Assembly: GCF_042678185.1 (NCBI RefSeq)
Contig: NZ_JBHUDQ010000030.1
DNA: 64,000 bases
Source of the DNA: Ramlibacter ginsenosidimutans
GTDB taxonomy: Bacteria; Pseudomonadota; Gammaproteobacteria; Burkholderiales; Burkholderiaceae_C
Direction: 5' to 3' (one strand)
Under the pieces are notes generated by a model, which did not search any database, had not been told where the DNA came from, and saw only the letters and a list, made by a program, of their open reading frames with translations. Position 1 is the first letter of the stretch. Each line of letters begins with the position of its first letter. Below are positions 40,837-48,349 of the stretch, one piece after another. A program made the translations under genes and the position numbers.

Positions 40837-41805
40837 ATGCCCAGGAACCTCCTCCTGGCCGCCGCTCTCCTCGCTCCCGTGCTGGCGTCGGCGCAAGCCG
40901 GCTGGCCTGCCGCGAAGCCCATCACCCTGGTGGTGCCGTACACCGCGGGCGGCAGCGTCGACTACAACGCGCGCCTGGTGGCGCAGCGCCTGTCCCAGCG
41001 GCTGAAGCAGACCGTGCTGATCGACAACATCGGCGGCGCGGGTGGCGCCGTCGGCCTCGCCAAGGCAGCAGCGGCGGCGCCCGATGGCTACACGCTGGTG
41101 GCGGGCACGGACAGCGCGATCGCGATCGGCAAGCTGGTGAACCCCGCGGCCTATCGCTTCGACCCCCTGCAGGCCCTCACGCCTGTGGCGATGTTGAACA
41201 CGGCGCCCCTGGTGCTCGTGGCCGGCCCGAAGATGCCGGCCCGGACCTATGCGGACTTCGTGCAGCTCGCCAAGGCGAAACCGGGCCAGCTCACTTACGC
41301 GACGTCCGGCGTCGGCACGGTGCTGCAACTGGCGATGGAACTGCTCAAGGAGCGCAGCGCCATCTACGTGACGCACGTGCCTTATCGCGGCGGCGGCCAG
41401 ATCGCCACCGACGTGATCGGCGGCCAGGTCGACGTCGCCATGCTCGTGAGCACCACGGCCGTGCCGCAGGTGCTGGGTGGCCGCATGCGGGCGCTGGGCG
41501 TCACGGGTCCCGCGCGGCTGGACTCGTTGCCCAACGTGCCGGCGTTCTCGGAAATGCCGGGCCTCAAGGGGCACGTGATGGTGAGCTGGACGGGCATCTT
41601 CGCGCCCACGGGAACGCCGCCTGCCATCGTGCACCGCCTCAACGAGGAATTGAATGCGGTGCTCCAGGAGCCCGAGGTGCGCGCGCGGTTCGGCGAGCAG
41701 GGCGCGCTGCCCGGCTCGGGATCGGCGGAGGACCTGGGCCGCTTCGTGCAGGCGGAGCACGCGCGCTACCGCGAGATCGTTCGCAAGGCCAACATCAAGG
41801 AATAG
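40837..41805 (+). CDS. Bug/TctC-type tripartite tricarboxylate transporter receptor
   Basis: A 322-residue periplasmic binding protein with signal peptide MPRNLLLAAALLAPVLASAQ. The mature protein has the Bug hallmark PITLVVPYTAGGSVDYNARL, followed by GGAGGAVGLAKAAAAAPDGY. No TctA/TctB membrane genes are nearby, so it is one of the many orphan Bug proteins of Burkholderiales. Clustering with an adenosine deaminase suggests a purine-like or related ligand, but this is inference. Confidence 0.93.
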   Translation: MPRNLLLAAALLAPVLASAQAGWPAAKPITLVVPYTAGGSVDYNARLVAQRLSQRLKQTVLIDNIGGAGGAVGLAKAAAAAPDGYTLVAGTDSAIAIGKLVNPAAYRFDPLQALTPVAMLNTAPLVLVAGPKMPARTYADFVQLAKAKPGQLTYATSGVGTVLQLAMELLKERSAIYVTHVPYRGGGQIATDVIGGQVDVAMLVSTTAVPQVLGGRMRALGVTGPARLDSLPNVPAFSEMPGLKGHVMVSWTGIFAPTGTPPAIVHRLNEELNAVLQEPEVRARFGEQGALPGSGSAEDLGRFVQAEHARYREIVRKANIKE

Positions 41806-41823
41806 CGGTTCGGTGTCGCGGGT

Positions 41824-42867
41824 TCAGCGCGCGGGCACTCCCGCGAGTTCGCGCGTGAGCTGCGCCGCCGGAACCTCCCTGCACCCGGACGCGTTCTGTC
41901 CCGACCACAGCGGTGAGAATTCGCCGCTGCCCTGTTTCTCCGCGGCGGCGCGCAAGGGCGCGAGCGGACCCGCAGCGCGTGGGAACGCCGGCGCCTGCGG
42001 ATTCAGCGGACCCAGCTCGCGCACGATGCGGTTGACGATGCCGCGCGCAGGCCGGCCGGTGAACACGTTGGTGACCGCCGTGTGCACGCGCCGAGGCTCC
42101 TTGAGCGCGGCGCGGTGCACGCTGCTGGTCGTCGCTTCGGGGCACAGCAGGTAGGCCGTTCCGACCTGCACGCCCGCGGCGCCGAGCGCGCGTGCCGCCG
42201 CGACACCGGCGGCATCGGCAATGCCGCCGGCAGCGATCACGGGCACGCGCACGGCGCGCACCACCTGCGGAACCAGCGCGAACGTGCCCGGCTGTTCGGT
42301 GAGGTCGGTGCTGAGGAAGTGGCCGCGATGGCCTCCCGCCTCCCAGCCCTGGGCGATGATGGCGTCGACCCCGCGCTCCTGCAGCCACAGCGCTTCGGCG
42401 ACGGTCGTTGCCGAGGCGAGGATGCGCGCACCGCAGCGGCGCACACGCGCCAGCAGGTCGGGAGCGGGCAAGCCGAAGTGGAAGCTGACCACCGGCGGGC
42501 GCAAGGCCTCCAGCACGTCGGCCGCTGCCGCGTTGAAGGGCACGCGGGCGGCGCCGGCCGGTGCTTGCGTCTCCGCCATTCCCAGTTCGCGGCAGTAGGG
42601 CGACAGCAGCTCGCGCCACGCCGCGTCCGCAGCTTCATCGGGTGGTGCCTCCACATGGCAGAAGAAGTTGACGTTGAACGGCCGCGAGGTTGCCGCGCGC
42701 ACGATCTCGACTTCCTTGCGGATGCCGTCCGGTCCCAGCATCGCGCAGGGGATGGATCCCAGTCCCCCCGCGCCGGAAACGGCGGCGGCGAGTGCGCTGC
42801 CCTGCACGCCGGCCATCGGCGCCTGGATGATGGGCAGTTCGATGCCCAGAAGTTCTTCGAGGTTCAT
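41824..42867 (-). CDS. Nitronate monooxygenase / 2-nitropropane dioxygenase-like FMN protein
   Basis: A 347-residue FMN-binding TIM-barrel protein. The N-terminus is MNLEELLGIELPIIQAPMAG. FMN and catalytic segments are IAQGWEAGGHRGH, VIAAGGIADAAGVAAARALG and GVQVGTAYLLCPEA. Members oxidise nitronates, but the group also contains enoyl reductases, so the substrate is open. Its ATG overlaps a small upstream open frame by 4 bases (ATGA). It is divergent from a LysR gene that may regulate it. Confidence 0.88.
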   Translation of the reverse strand: MNLEELLGIELPIIQAPMAGVQGSALAAAVSGAGGLGSIPCAMLGPDGIRKEVEIVRAATSRPFNVNFFCHVEAPPDEAADAAWRELLSPYCRELGMAETQAPAGAARVPFNAAAADVLEALRPPVVSFHFGLPAPDLLARVRRCGARILASATTVAEALWLQERGVDAIIAQGWEAGGHRGHFLSTDLTEQPGTFALVPQVVRAVRVPVIAAGGIADAAGVAAARALGAAGVQVGTAYLLCPEATTSSVHRAALKEPRRVHTAVTNVFTGRPARGIVNRIVRELGPLNPQAPAFPRAAGPLAPLRAAAEKQGSGEFSPLWSGQNASGCREVPAAQLTRELAGVPAR

Positions 42868-43019
42868 GTCATGTTCTCCTGTGGCCCGCTCGCGTCGCCT
42901 GTGCGCGAGGCCAGCCACAACCATGATGCACTCGCGAGCAGGCCCGCGGCGGCGCCAGCCATCGCCACCGGCACCGTGACGCCTCGGTTGCGTTCCATGG
43001 ATGGTGCATAGGGCTTCAT
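42864..43019 (-). CDS. Possible small single-span membrane protein
   Basis: A 51-codon frame beginning MKPYAPSMERNRG, with one hydrophobic segment (VTVPVAMAGAAAGLLASASW) and a short polar tail. Its stop overlaps the nitronate monooxygenase start (ATGA), so it could be a leader or a coupled membrane peptide. There is no family match and only a composition argument supports it. It may simply be an open frame in the promoter region between the enzyme and the divergent LysR gene. Confidence 0.33.
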   Translation of the reverse strand: MKPYAPSMERNRGVTVPVAMAGAAAGLLASASWLWLASRTGDASGPQENMT

Positions 43020-43075
43020 TGGACCCAAATCTCCCTGCATCGACAATTGAATTTTCTTGCTGCATCCTTCTCGGA

Positions 43076-43942
43076 ATGAGAACGCTCGACCTCGAGTCCC
43101 TGGAGATCTTCAGCGCGGTGGTGCGCGAGGGCGGCATCGTCCGGGCGGCCGCGAAACTGCATCGCGTGCCCTCCAACGTGAGCACGCGCGTGAAGCAGCT
43201 CGAGCGCGAGCTTGGCGTCGCCCTGTTCCGCAAGCAGGGCCGCTCGCTCGCGCTCTCCGCCGAAGGCCAGGTGCTGCTGTCGTACGTTCAGCGCCTGTTC
43301 CATCTCGCCGACGAAGCGGAGAGCCAGCTGCGCTCGGGCCATCCCGCCGGCGTGTTCCGCATCGGCGCACTGGAGAGCACGGCGGGCAGCCGGCTGGCGC
43401 CCGTGCTGTCACGCTTCCACCGCGCATACCCGGGCGTGGAGGTCGAGCTGGCCACCGGGACCACGGGCGCCTTGCTGGATCGCGTGGCGAACTTCGAGCT
43501 CGAGGCGGCCTTCGTCTCCGAGCCGTTCAATGCCCGTGGTTTCGAGGCGATCAGGGTGTTCGACGAAGAGCTTGTGCTCATCACCGCACGCACCGTTGCG
43601 CGCGTGAAGCAGCCAGGCGACCTCGCAGGCGCCACCATGGTCGCGTTCGCCGCCGGCTGCTCGTATCGGCGCAAGCTGGAGGAATGGCTGGGCGCGGCCG
43701 GCATCGCGCCGGCGCGCACGCTGGAGCTCGCGTCGTACCAGGCGATGATCGCGTGCGTGGCGGCGGGCACGGGCTTCGCGGCGGTTCCGCGCTCGCTGCT
43801 GCTGGCCCTGCGCGCCGCGAGGGACGTGGCGCAACACGAATTGCCGGCACGCATCCGCCGCAGCAGCACGCACCTGGTGTGGAAGGGCGAGCCTTCGTCC
43901 GTCCTGGGCCTCTTCCGCGAAGTCCTCGGGCAGCCCGGCTAG
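43076..43942 (+). CDS. LysR-family regulator (divergent from nitronate monooxygenase)
   Basis: A 288-residue LysR regulator starting MRTLDLESLEIFSAVVREGG. The helix-turn-helix includes AAAKLHRVPSNVSTRVKQLE, and the effector domain has FRIGALESTAGSRLAPVLS. It resembles the subgroup of PtrR/GcvA-like regulators that sit by a single target gene. The upstream gap contains caattgaattttcttgc (43044-43060), AT-rich and possibly its binding region. An earlier ATG at 43001 is rejected because the extra residues lack LysR likeness. Confidence 0.9.
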   Translation: MRTLDLESLEIFSAVVREGGIVRAAAKLHRVPSNVSTRVKQLERELGVALFRKQGRSLALSAEGQVLLSYVQRLFHLADEAESQLRSGHPAGVFRIGALESTAGSRLAPVLSRFHRAYPGVEVELATGTTGALLDRVANFELEAAFVSEPFNARGFEAIRVFDEELVLITARTVARVKQPGDLAGATMVAFAAGCSYRRKLEEWLGAAGIAPARTLELASYQAMIACVAAGTGFAAVPRSLLLALRAARDVAQHELPARIRRSSTHLVWKGEPSSVLGLFREVLGQPG

Positions 43943-43955
43943 GCGCCAGCGCAGC

Positions 43956-44354
43956 TCAGTCGTCGAGCGCGACGGACGAGCTCGTCATCTCGGGATGGGG
44001 GACCACGGGCGCGCCGGGCGGCCGCGCCTTGGCGACGACGAACTTCTCGGCGCGTGCCTGGCCGAACATCTCGGACGGTTCGCCCAGGCGGTAGGCGCTG
44101 CCCGACTCGGTGAATGCCACTGGGCGCCCCGACGAGCCCACGAGGCGCACCTGCACCACGGGGGAGGTCATGACGGTCCTGGGAGCGCCCCCTTGTCCGA
44201 GGGGACCGAAGATGGTCCCGAGCAGCCGGTCGTGGCCGACGACGGACCACCGCATGATGATCTGCTCGCGCTCGCGCTCGCGCTCGACGGCCTCCGCCCT
44301 CGCGCTGCGAGGCGGGCCTTCCGCGACTAGCTGGGGCTCAGGAAAGGAGTTCAC
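43956..44354 (-). CDS. Hypothetical protein
   Basis: A 132-residue protein I do not recognise. It begins MNSFPEPQLVAEGPPRSARA and has a charged heptad-like run (EAVEREREREQII) at about residues 22-34. A Val/Gly-rich middle follows, VVQVRLVGSSGRPVAFTESG, that could form beta strands. There is no signal peptide, membrane segment or zinc motif. It ends 13 bases from the stop of the convergent LysR gene. Codon use looks like that of its neighbours, which supports it being a real gene. Confidence 0.5.
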   Translation of the reverse strand: MNSFPEPQLVAEGPPRSARAEAVEREREREQIIMRWSVVGHDRLLGTIFGPLGQGGAPRTVMTSPVVQVRLVGSSGRPVAFTESGSAYRLGEPSEMFGQARAEKFVVAKARPPGAPVVPHPEMTSSSVALDD

Positions 44355-44572
44355 CGTCTACTGCTCTTCTTGTTGGTTGCGGCGGGGACTGGGTCTCGCC
44401 CTGCGGTCTCGGGAGTGCTCGCTCCAGGCAGACCGCTGGTTAAGGATTCTGCCTACTCATACTGTCACGATACTGACGAAAAAGAGGGCAACGCGCGCAA
44501 AGGAGCGTTTGAATTAAATCGTTGGTACTCATTGCGCCGGGGTGAGCCACACGAAGCTCCGCACAAATCCTT
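44355..44572. other. Lower-GC intergenic stretch without a recognisable gene
   Basis: These 218 bases are visibly richer in A and T than the rest (for example gcctactcatactgtcacga and gaattaaatcgttggtactc). A 93-codon frame runs through part of it but overlaps the dehydrogenase gene and has no family likeness. I see no repeat family, tRNA or clear terminator. The composition suggests foreign or decayed DNA. Confidence 0.4.
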
Positions 44573-45607
44573 TCAGTCGAAGCTCAGCAGTACCTTCATC
44601 GCCTGCGACCGGTCCGACGCGAGCTTGAACGCGCGCGCCGCGTCGCGGTAAGGGACGGTCGCGGAGATCAGCGGCTTCACGTCGACGAGCGCCTTGTTGA
44701 GCAGTTCCACCGCGATCGCGAACTCCTCATGGAAGCGGAACGCGCCGCGCAGGTCGAACTCCTTCGCGACCAGCGCGTTCATCGGAAGCTTCATCTCGCC
44801 GCCCAGGCCCACCTGCACGATCACCGCACGCGGGCGCAGCGCGTCGAGTGCACCGGTGAGGGCGCGCTCGTTCCCGCTCGCTTCGAGCAGCACGTCGAAG
44901 TGGCCCTTGTCGACGGTGAAGCGCTGCAGCGCGTCCGGCTGTTCGGCGGTGTTGAGGGCCTCGTCGGCGCCCACCTGCAGCGCCTTGCGCAAGGGGAACT
45001 CGCCGATGTCCGTCACCACGATCTGCGCCGCGCCCGCCCTGCGTGCCGCCACGACCAGCAGCGCGCCGATCGGCCCGCAGCCGGTGACCAGCACGCGCTT
45101 GCCCAGGAGCGGGCCCGCGCGCCGCACCGCATGCAGCGCGACCGACAGCGGTTCGGCCATCGCGCCTTCCTGGTCGCTCACGCCGTCGGCCAGCGCATGC
45201 GCCTGCCAGTCCTCCACCACGATCTCCTGCCGGAACGCGCCCTGCACATGCGGCGTGCGCATCGCGCTGCCGTAGTAGCGCATGTCGAGGCAGTGGTTCT
45301 GCAGCCCTTCCTGGCAATAGCGGCAGCGGCCGCAGGGCCGGCTCGGACTGATCGCGATGCGCTCGCCTGCAGCGAAGCCGCGCACCTCGGCGCCGGCTTC
45401 GGCGATGACGCCGGCCACTTCGTGCCCGAGCACCATCGGTTCCTTGATGCGCACCGTGCCGAAGCCACCGTGGTGGAAGTAGTGCAGGTCGGAGCCGCAG
45501 ATGCCGCCGGCGCTGACCTTCACGCGCAACTGGCCAGCCTCCAGCGCAGGGGTGTCCACCGGCTCGACGCGCAGGTCGCCGGGGGCGTGGATGACGAGAG
45601 CGTCCAT
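44573..45607 (-). CDS. Zinc-dependent alcohol dehydrogenase, L-idonate 5-dehydrogenase-like
   Basis: A 344-residue medium-chain dehydrogenase. The catalytic zinc site is formed by ICGSDLHYFHHGG and LGHEVAGVIAEAG; the structural zinc cysteines are in CGRCRYCQEGLQNHC. The Rossmann segment is VLVTGCGPIGALLVVAARR. Overall it is closest to the sorbitol/idonate dehydrogenases. L-idonate 5-dehydrogenase converts L-idonate to 5-ketogluconate. The next gene encodes a gluconate 5-dehydrogenase-like SDR, which supports this assignment. Confidence 0.86.
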   Translation of the reverse strand: MDALVIHAPGDLRVEPVDTPALEAGQLRVKVSAGGICGSDLHYFHHGGFGTVRIKEPMVLGHEVAGVIAEAGAEVRGFAAGERIAISPSRPCGRCRYCQEGLQNHCLDMRYYGSAMRTPHVQGAFRQEIVVEDWQAHALADGVSDQEGAMAEPLSVALHAVRRAGPLLGKRVLVTGCGPIGALLVVAARRAGAAQIVVTDIGEFPLRKALQVGADEALNTAEQPDALQRFTVDKGHFDVLLEASGNERALTGALDALRPRAVIVQVGLGGEMKLPMNALVAKEFDLRGAFRFHEEFAIAVELLNKALVDVKPLISATVPYRDAARAFKLASDRSQAMKVLLSFD

Positions 45608-45617
45608 GGTTCCGTCC

Positions 45618-46388
45618 TCAGAGCGTTGCGGTGACGCCGCCATCCACGTACAGGATGTGGCCGTTGACGAAATCGGAGGCCGGGCTCGCGAGGAAGACCG
45701 CCGCGCCGGCGAGGTCCTCCACGTTGCCCCAGCGCCGGCTGGGCGTGCGGTTGACCAGCCACTGCGTGAACTCCGCGTTGTCGACCAGCGTTTGCGTCAG
45801 CTCGGTCTTGAAGTAGCCCGGGCCCAGGCCATTGACCTGGATGCCGTGCGGGCCCCAGTCGATCGCCATGCCTTTCGTGAGCATCTTCACGGCGCCCTTG
45901 CTGGCGGTGTACGGCGCGATGCCGGGCCGCCCCAGCTCGCTTTGCACCGAGCAGATGTTGATGACCTTGCCGCGCTTGCGCGGGATCATGTGCGCGGCCA
46001 CCGCCTTGCTCGCGTAGAAGACGCTGTCGACGTTGGTGCGCATCAGCTCGTGCCAGGTCGCCTCGTCGAACTGGTCGAGCGGTCCCCGGCGCTGCATGCC
46101 GGCGTTGTTCACGAGGATGTCGATCGGCCCGATCGTGCGCTCGATGTCGTCGACGCCCGCCCGGGTGGCCTCGGAGGAAGTCACGTCGAAGGCGCGCGTG
46201 TGGACCTTCAGCCCACTCTCGCCCAGCGCAGCGGCCGCGCGTTCCAGCTTGTCCGCATTGCGGCCATTGAGCACGACGGTGGCGCCGGCTTCGCCGAGTG
46301 CCTGCGCCAGCGCGAGACCGATGCCGGCGCTGGAGCCCGTGACGAGCGCAATGCGCCCGCGGAGATCGAATTTCTGCAGGATGTTCAT
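45618..46388 (-). CDS. SDR oxidoreductase, gluconate 5-dehydrogenase-like
   Basis: A 256-residue SDR with TGSSAGIG (residues 18-25), NNAGMQRRGPLDQF, the catalytic Ser in NICSVQSELG and the YTASKGAV Tyr-Lys pair. NNAGMQ-R and the YFKTELTQ region are typical of IdnO-type enzymes that reduce 5-ketogluconate to gluconate. It is the first gene of the pair, 10 bases before the dehydrogenase start at 45607. A scrambled copy of part of this gene and its leader lies at 48147-48256. Confidence 0.88.
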   Translation of the reverse strand: MNILQKFDLRGRIALVTGSSAGIGLALAQALGEAGATVVLNGRNADKLERAAAALGESGLKVHTRAFDVTSSEATRAGVDDIERTIGPIDILVNNAGMQRRGPLDQFDEATWHELMRTNVDSVFYASKAVAAHMIPRKRGKVINICSVQSELGRPGIAPYTASKGAVKMLTKGMAIDWGPHGIQVNGLGPGYFKTELTQTLVDNAEFTQWLVNRTPSRRWGNVEDLAGAAVFLASPASDFVNGHILYVDGGVTATL

Positions 46389-46392
46389 GATG

Positions 46393-46447
46393 GGACCCGG
46401 TCCTTGGTTCGGTGGCGCGCCAGCGATGCTACGACAGTGGCCACCGG
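46393..46447. repeat. Direct repeat, left copy (leader of SDR gene)
   Basis: This starts ggacccggtccttggttcgg and is repeated at 48202-48256 with scattered mismatches (46393-46447 versus ggacccggtccttgattcgg onward, then atgctacgacag in both). Together the two copies bracket the lipoprotein gene. Confidence 0.75.
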
Positions 46448-46581
46448 ACGTTGCGGCCGCCTTCTTGCGGCGGACAAGCGACAGGAACCTGCCGGACGAC
46501 GACTCTGAAAAGGTGTTCTTCGACAGGTGAGAGGCGCCCGATACGGCTGCTCCACAAGGCGCGCGGCGCACCGGTCTCGAT

Positions 46582-46620
46582 GTAGGTCGTTCCGCGCGTG
46601 TGCACCCGCGCGAACCCTAC
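46582..46620. repeat. Imperfect palindrome, gtagg...ccctac
   Basis: The sequence starts gtaggtcgttccgcgcg and ends ccgcgcgaaccctac with tgtgca between, forming an imperfect hairpin of about 15 base pairs. Ends in gtagg/cctac recall the gtaggctgg elements at 26839-27043, but the inner sequence differs. It lies 118 bases before the lipoprotein start. Confidence 0.5.
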
Positions 46621-46738
46621 AACCGCACGGCATGCGCTCCCGCCGGAGCACGGGAGCTTTTCCGGAAACCTCGTGTGGTCTTCCCCGCGTCATCCATTCA
46701 ACCGTCGGCGGCGTGGACAGCCGACCGGAGGGCTGCGC

Positions 46739-48127
46739 ATGAACAAGAACGCGACAGTGGCGATCCCGTTGGTCCTGGCGATGCTGTTATCGGCTTGCGG
46801 CGGCGGGGGGAGTGGTTCGCCGACGACGGATGCCAGCAGCAGCAATGCGCCGCCTCCCGCTCCTGCTCCGGGACCGGCGCCGGCCCCTGCACCCGCACCC
46901 GCACCGACCGACATCCTCCAGCCGGGGGCATTTGCGCCGTTCGGTCCCACAGTCCTGGCGTCGAACATCGCGGCTTCAGCCAACAAGAATCTGACGTCCA
47001 CGGCGCGCCTGACCGGTGGAGGCTCCGTGGTGGCATGGGTGGCCGGAACGTCCCTGCTGGTGCAGCCGCTTGACGCAGAGGGCGATGCCGTCGGTGCCGC
47101 GCAAGCGGCGGGCACGGTCCTCATGGGCGACCCCGATGTGAGCACTCGTCTCTCCGTCGTGGCGACCGCGGACGGCGGCTGGCTGCTCGCCTGGATCGCG
47201 GCCGATCACAGCGTGCTGTTCCGGCGCTATGCCGCATCGGGCGCGCCCGTCGCAGCCGCCGCGTCGGCCGACGCGACCGCATACACAAAGACACTGGGCA
47301 TCCAGGCGAGGGCTCTGGCGGATGGTGGCTTCGTGGTCGCATGGGTTGCGTCCGAAGGGGCCAGCCCGCCACGCGCCCACCTGCGTCGCTTCAGCGCTGC
47401 AGGGACTGCGGTCACCGCCCGAGTCGGTTTGAGCAACAGCGCGGGCGCGCAGGCCGCGTTGCAGGTCACGCCCATGCCAGACGGCAATTTCCTCGCCGCG
47501 TGGGTGCAACGCAACCCCGACGGCATGGAGAGCGTGCTGGCGCGGCGGCTGGATGCAGCGCTGGATGCCGCTGGACCGGAACAGCTGCTGCAGCCCGCGG
47601 GTCTGCAGCCGTCCGGCGGGCTTCACCGCTACAGCCTGCTGGGAGCTGCGTCCCTGTCCCGGGGCGCGGCCTTGTTCGCCTGGGCCTATTACGATGGTGG
47701 ACCGAGCCTCCAGGTGCGTTGGCAGCTGTTCGACGCGCTCGGAACTCCCGCGACTTCCTCCAGTTCTCCTGCGAGCGCGAGCTTCCGGAACGACAGCTTC
47801 CTCGACTCCGTGCAAGTGATTCCTGCCGCGACGGGCTTCCGCATCGTCGCCGAATCCAACTTGACCAACTACCGGACGACCGAGGCTTACACGACGATCC
47901 TGGAGATTGGCGGGGCCGGTGAGCTCCTCGACAGCACGGAGACCACCAGGACCCTGTCCTTGGTCAACGTGGTCTCGGGCACCGGGTGCTCCGGCCCGAC
48001 GCAACCCGGCGTGGCCGTGGGCGGAGGAGAGGACGGGCACTACCTGCTCGCGTACGCCGTCTGCGTGATGGGCGGCCCGCTCCCGGCGCCGTTTCCTCCC
48101 GCCAACCTCGAAGTCCTGGGTCGCTGA
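46739..48127 (+). CDS. Repeat-containing lipoprotein of unknown function
   Basis: A 462-residue predicted lipoprotein. The signal peptide MNKNATVAIPLVLAMLLSAC ends in a lipobox with Cys20 as lipidated residue, followed by a Gly/Ser/Pro/Ala linker (residues 21-57). The body contains five or six related blocks of about 50 residues with the pattern ADGGFVVAWVA, then a short loop, then LRRFSAAGTAV. Equivalents are ADGGWLLAWIA / FRRYAASGAPV and PDGNFLAAWVQ / ARRLDAALDAAG. Such blocks suggest a beta-propeller. I do not recognise a named family. It is likely exposed on the outer membrane or in the periplasm. It is bracketed by repeats and may be an inserted gene. Confidence 0.75.
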   Translation: MNKNATVAIPLVLAMLLSACGGGGSGSPTTDASSSNAPPPAPAPGPAPAPAPAPAPTDILQPGAFAPFGPTVLASNIAASANKNLTSTARLTGGGSVVAWVAGTSLLVQPLDAEGDAVGAAQAAGTVLMGDPDVSTRLSVVATADGGWLLAWIAADHSVLFRRYAASGAPVAAAASADATAYTKTLGIQARALADGGFVVAWVASEGASPPRAHLRRFSAAGTAVTARVGLSNSAGAQAALQVTPMPDGNFLAAWVQRNPDGMESVLARRLDAALDAAGPEQLLQPAGLQPSGGLHRYSLLGAASLSRGAALFAWAYYDGGPSLQVRWQLFDALGTPATSSSSPASASFRNDSFLDSVQVIPAATGFRIVAESNLTNYRTTEAYTTILEIGGAGELLDSTETTRTLSLVNVVSGTGCSGPTQPGVAVGGGEDGHYLLAYAVCVMGGPLPAPFPPANLEVLGR

Positions 48128-48146
48128 GGGGAGAGCGCGTTCGTAT

Positions 48147-48256
48147 CGATCGGCCCGATCGAGCGCTCGATGTCGTCGACCCCGCCCGGGTGGCCTCGGA
48201 CGGACCCGGTCCTTGATTCGGTGACACGCCTGCCATGCTACGACAGCGGCCGCCGG
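48147..48256 (-). pseudogene. Scrambled remnant of the idnO-like SDR gene
   Basis: Bases 48147-48200 match 46121-46175 (codons around GVDDIERTIGPID of the SDR) with one single-base deletion and a few substitutions. The sequence then jumps to 48202-48256, which matches the SDR leader 46393-46447. The roughly 217 bases between, including the start codon and the cofactor site, are missing. It cannot encode a protein. It is therefore a partial duplicate with an internal deletion, in the same orientation as the intact gene. Confidence 0.75.
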
Positions 48257-48349
48257 CCCGGCCCGCTCAGGTCCTCTCACCAGCCACCTGGCTCAACCCG
48301 CGTGATCAGGTCGCGCCACGCGAGAGGAGCAATTCGCCGGCGCGCTTCG

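Larger units (their letters stand above)
46389..46738. other. 350-base intergenic region between idnO-like SDR and lipoprotein gene
   Basis: The stretch separates divergent genes. Bases 46393-46447 are repeated at 48202-48256. Bases 46582-46620 form an imperfect palindrome. The rest, including acctgccggacgacgactct around 46489-46508, shows no convincing gene. Frames that run through it are shadows or extensions of the lipoprotein frame without a ribosome-binding site. The promoters of both flanking genes must lie here, but no clear -35/-10 pair stands out. Confidence 0.6.

Noticed and set aside
44370..44651. 93-codon plus-strand frame
   Set aside because: It overlaps the 3' end of the dehydrogenase gene and shows no family likeness or ribosome-binding site.
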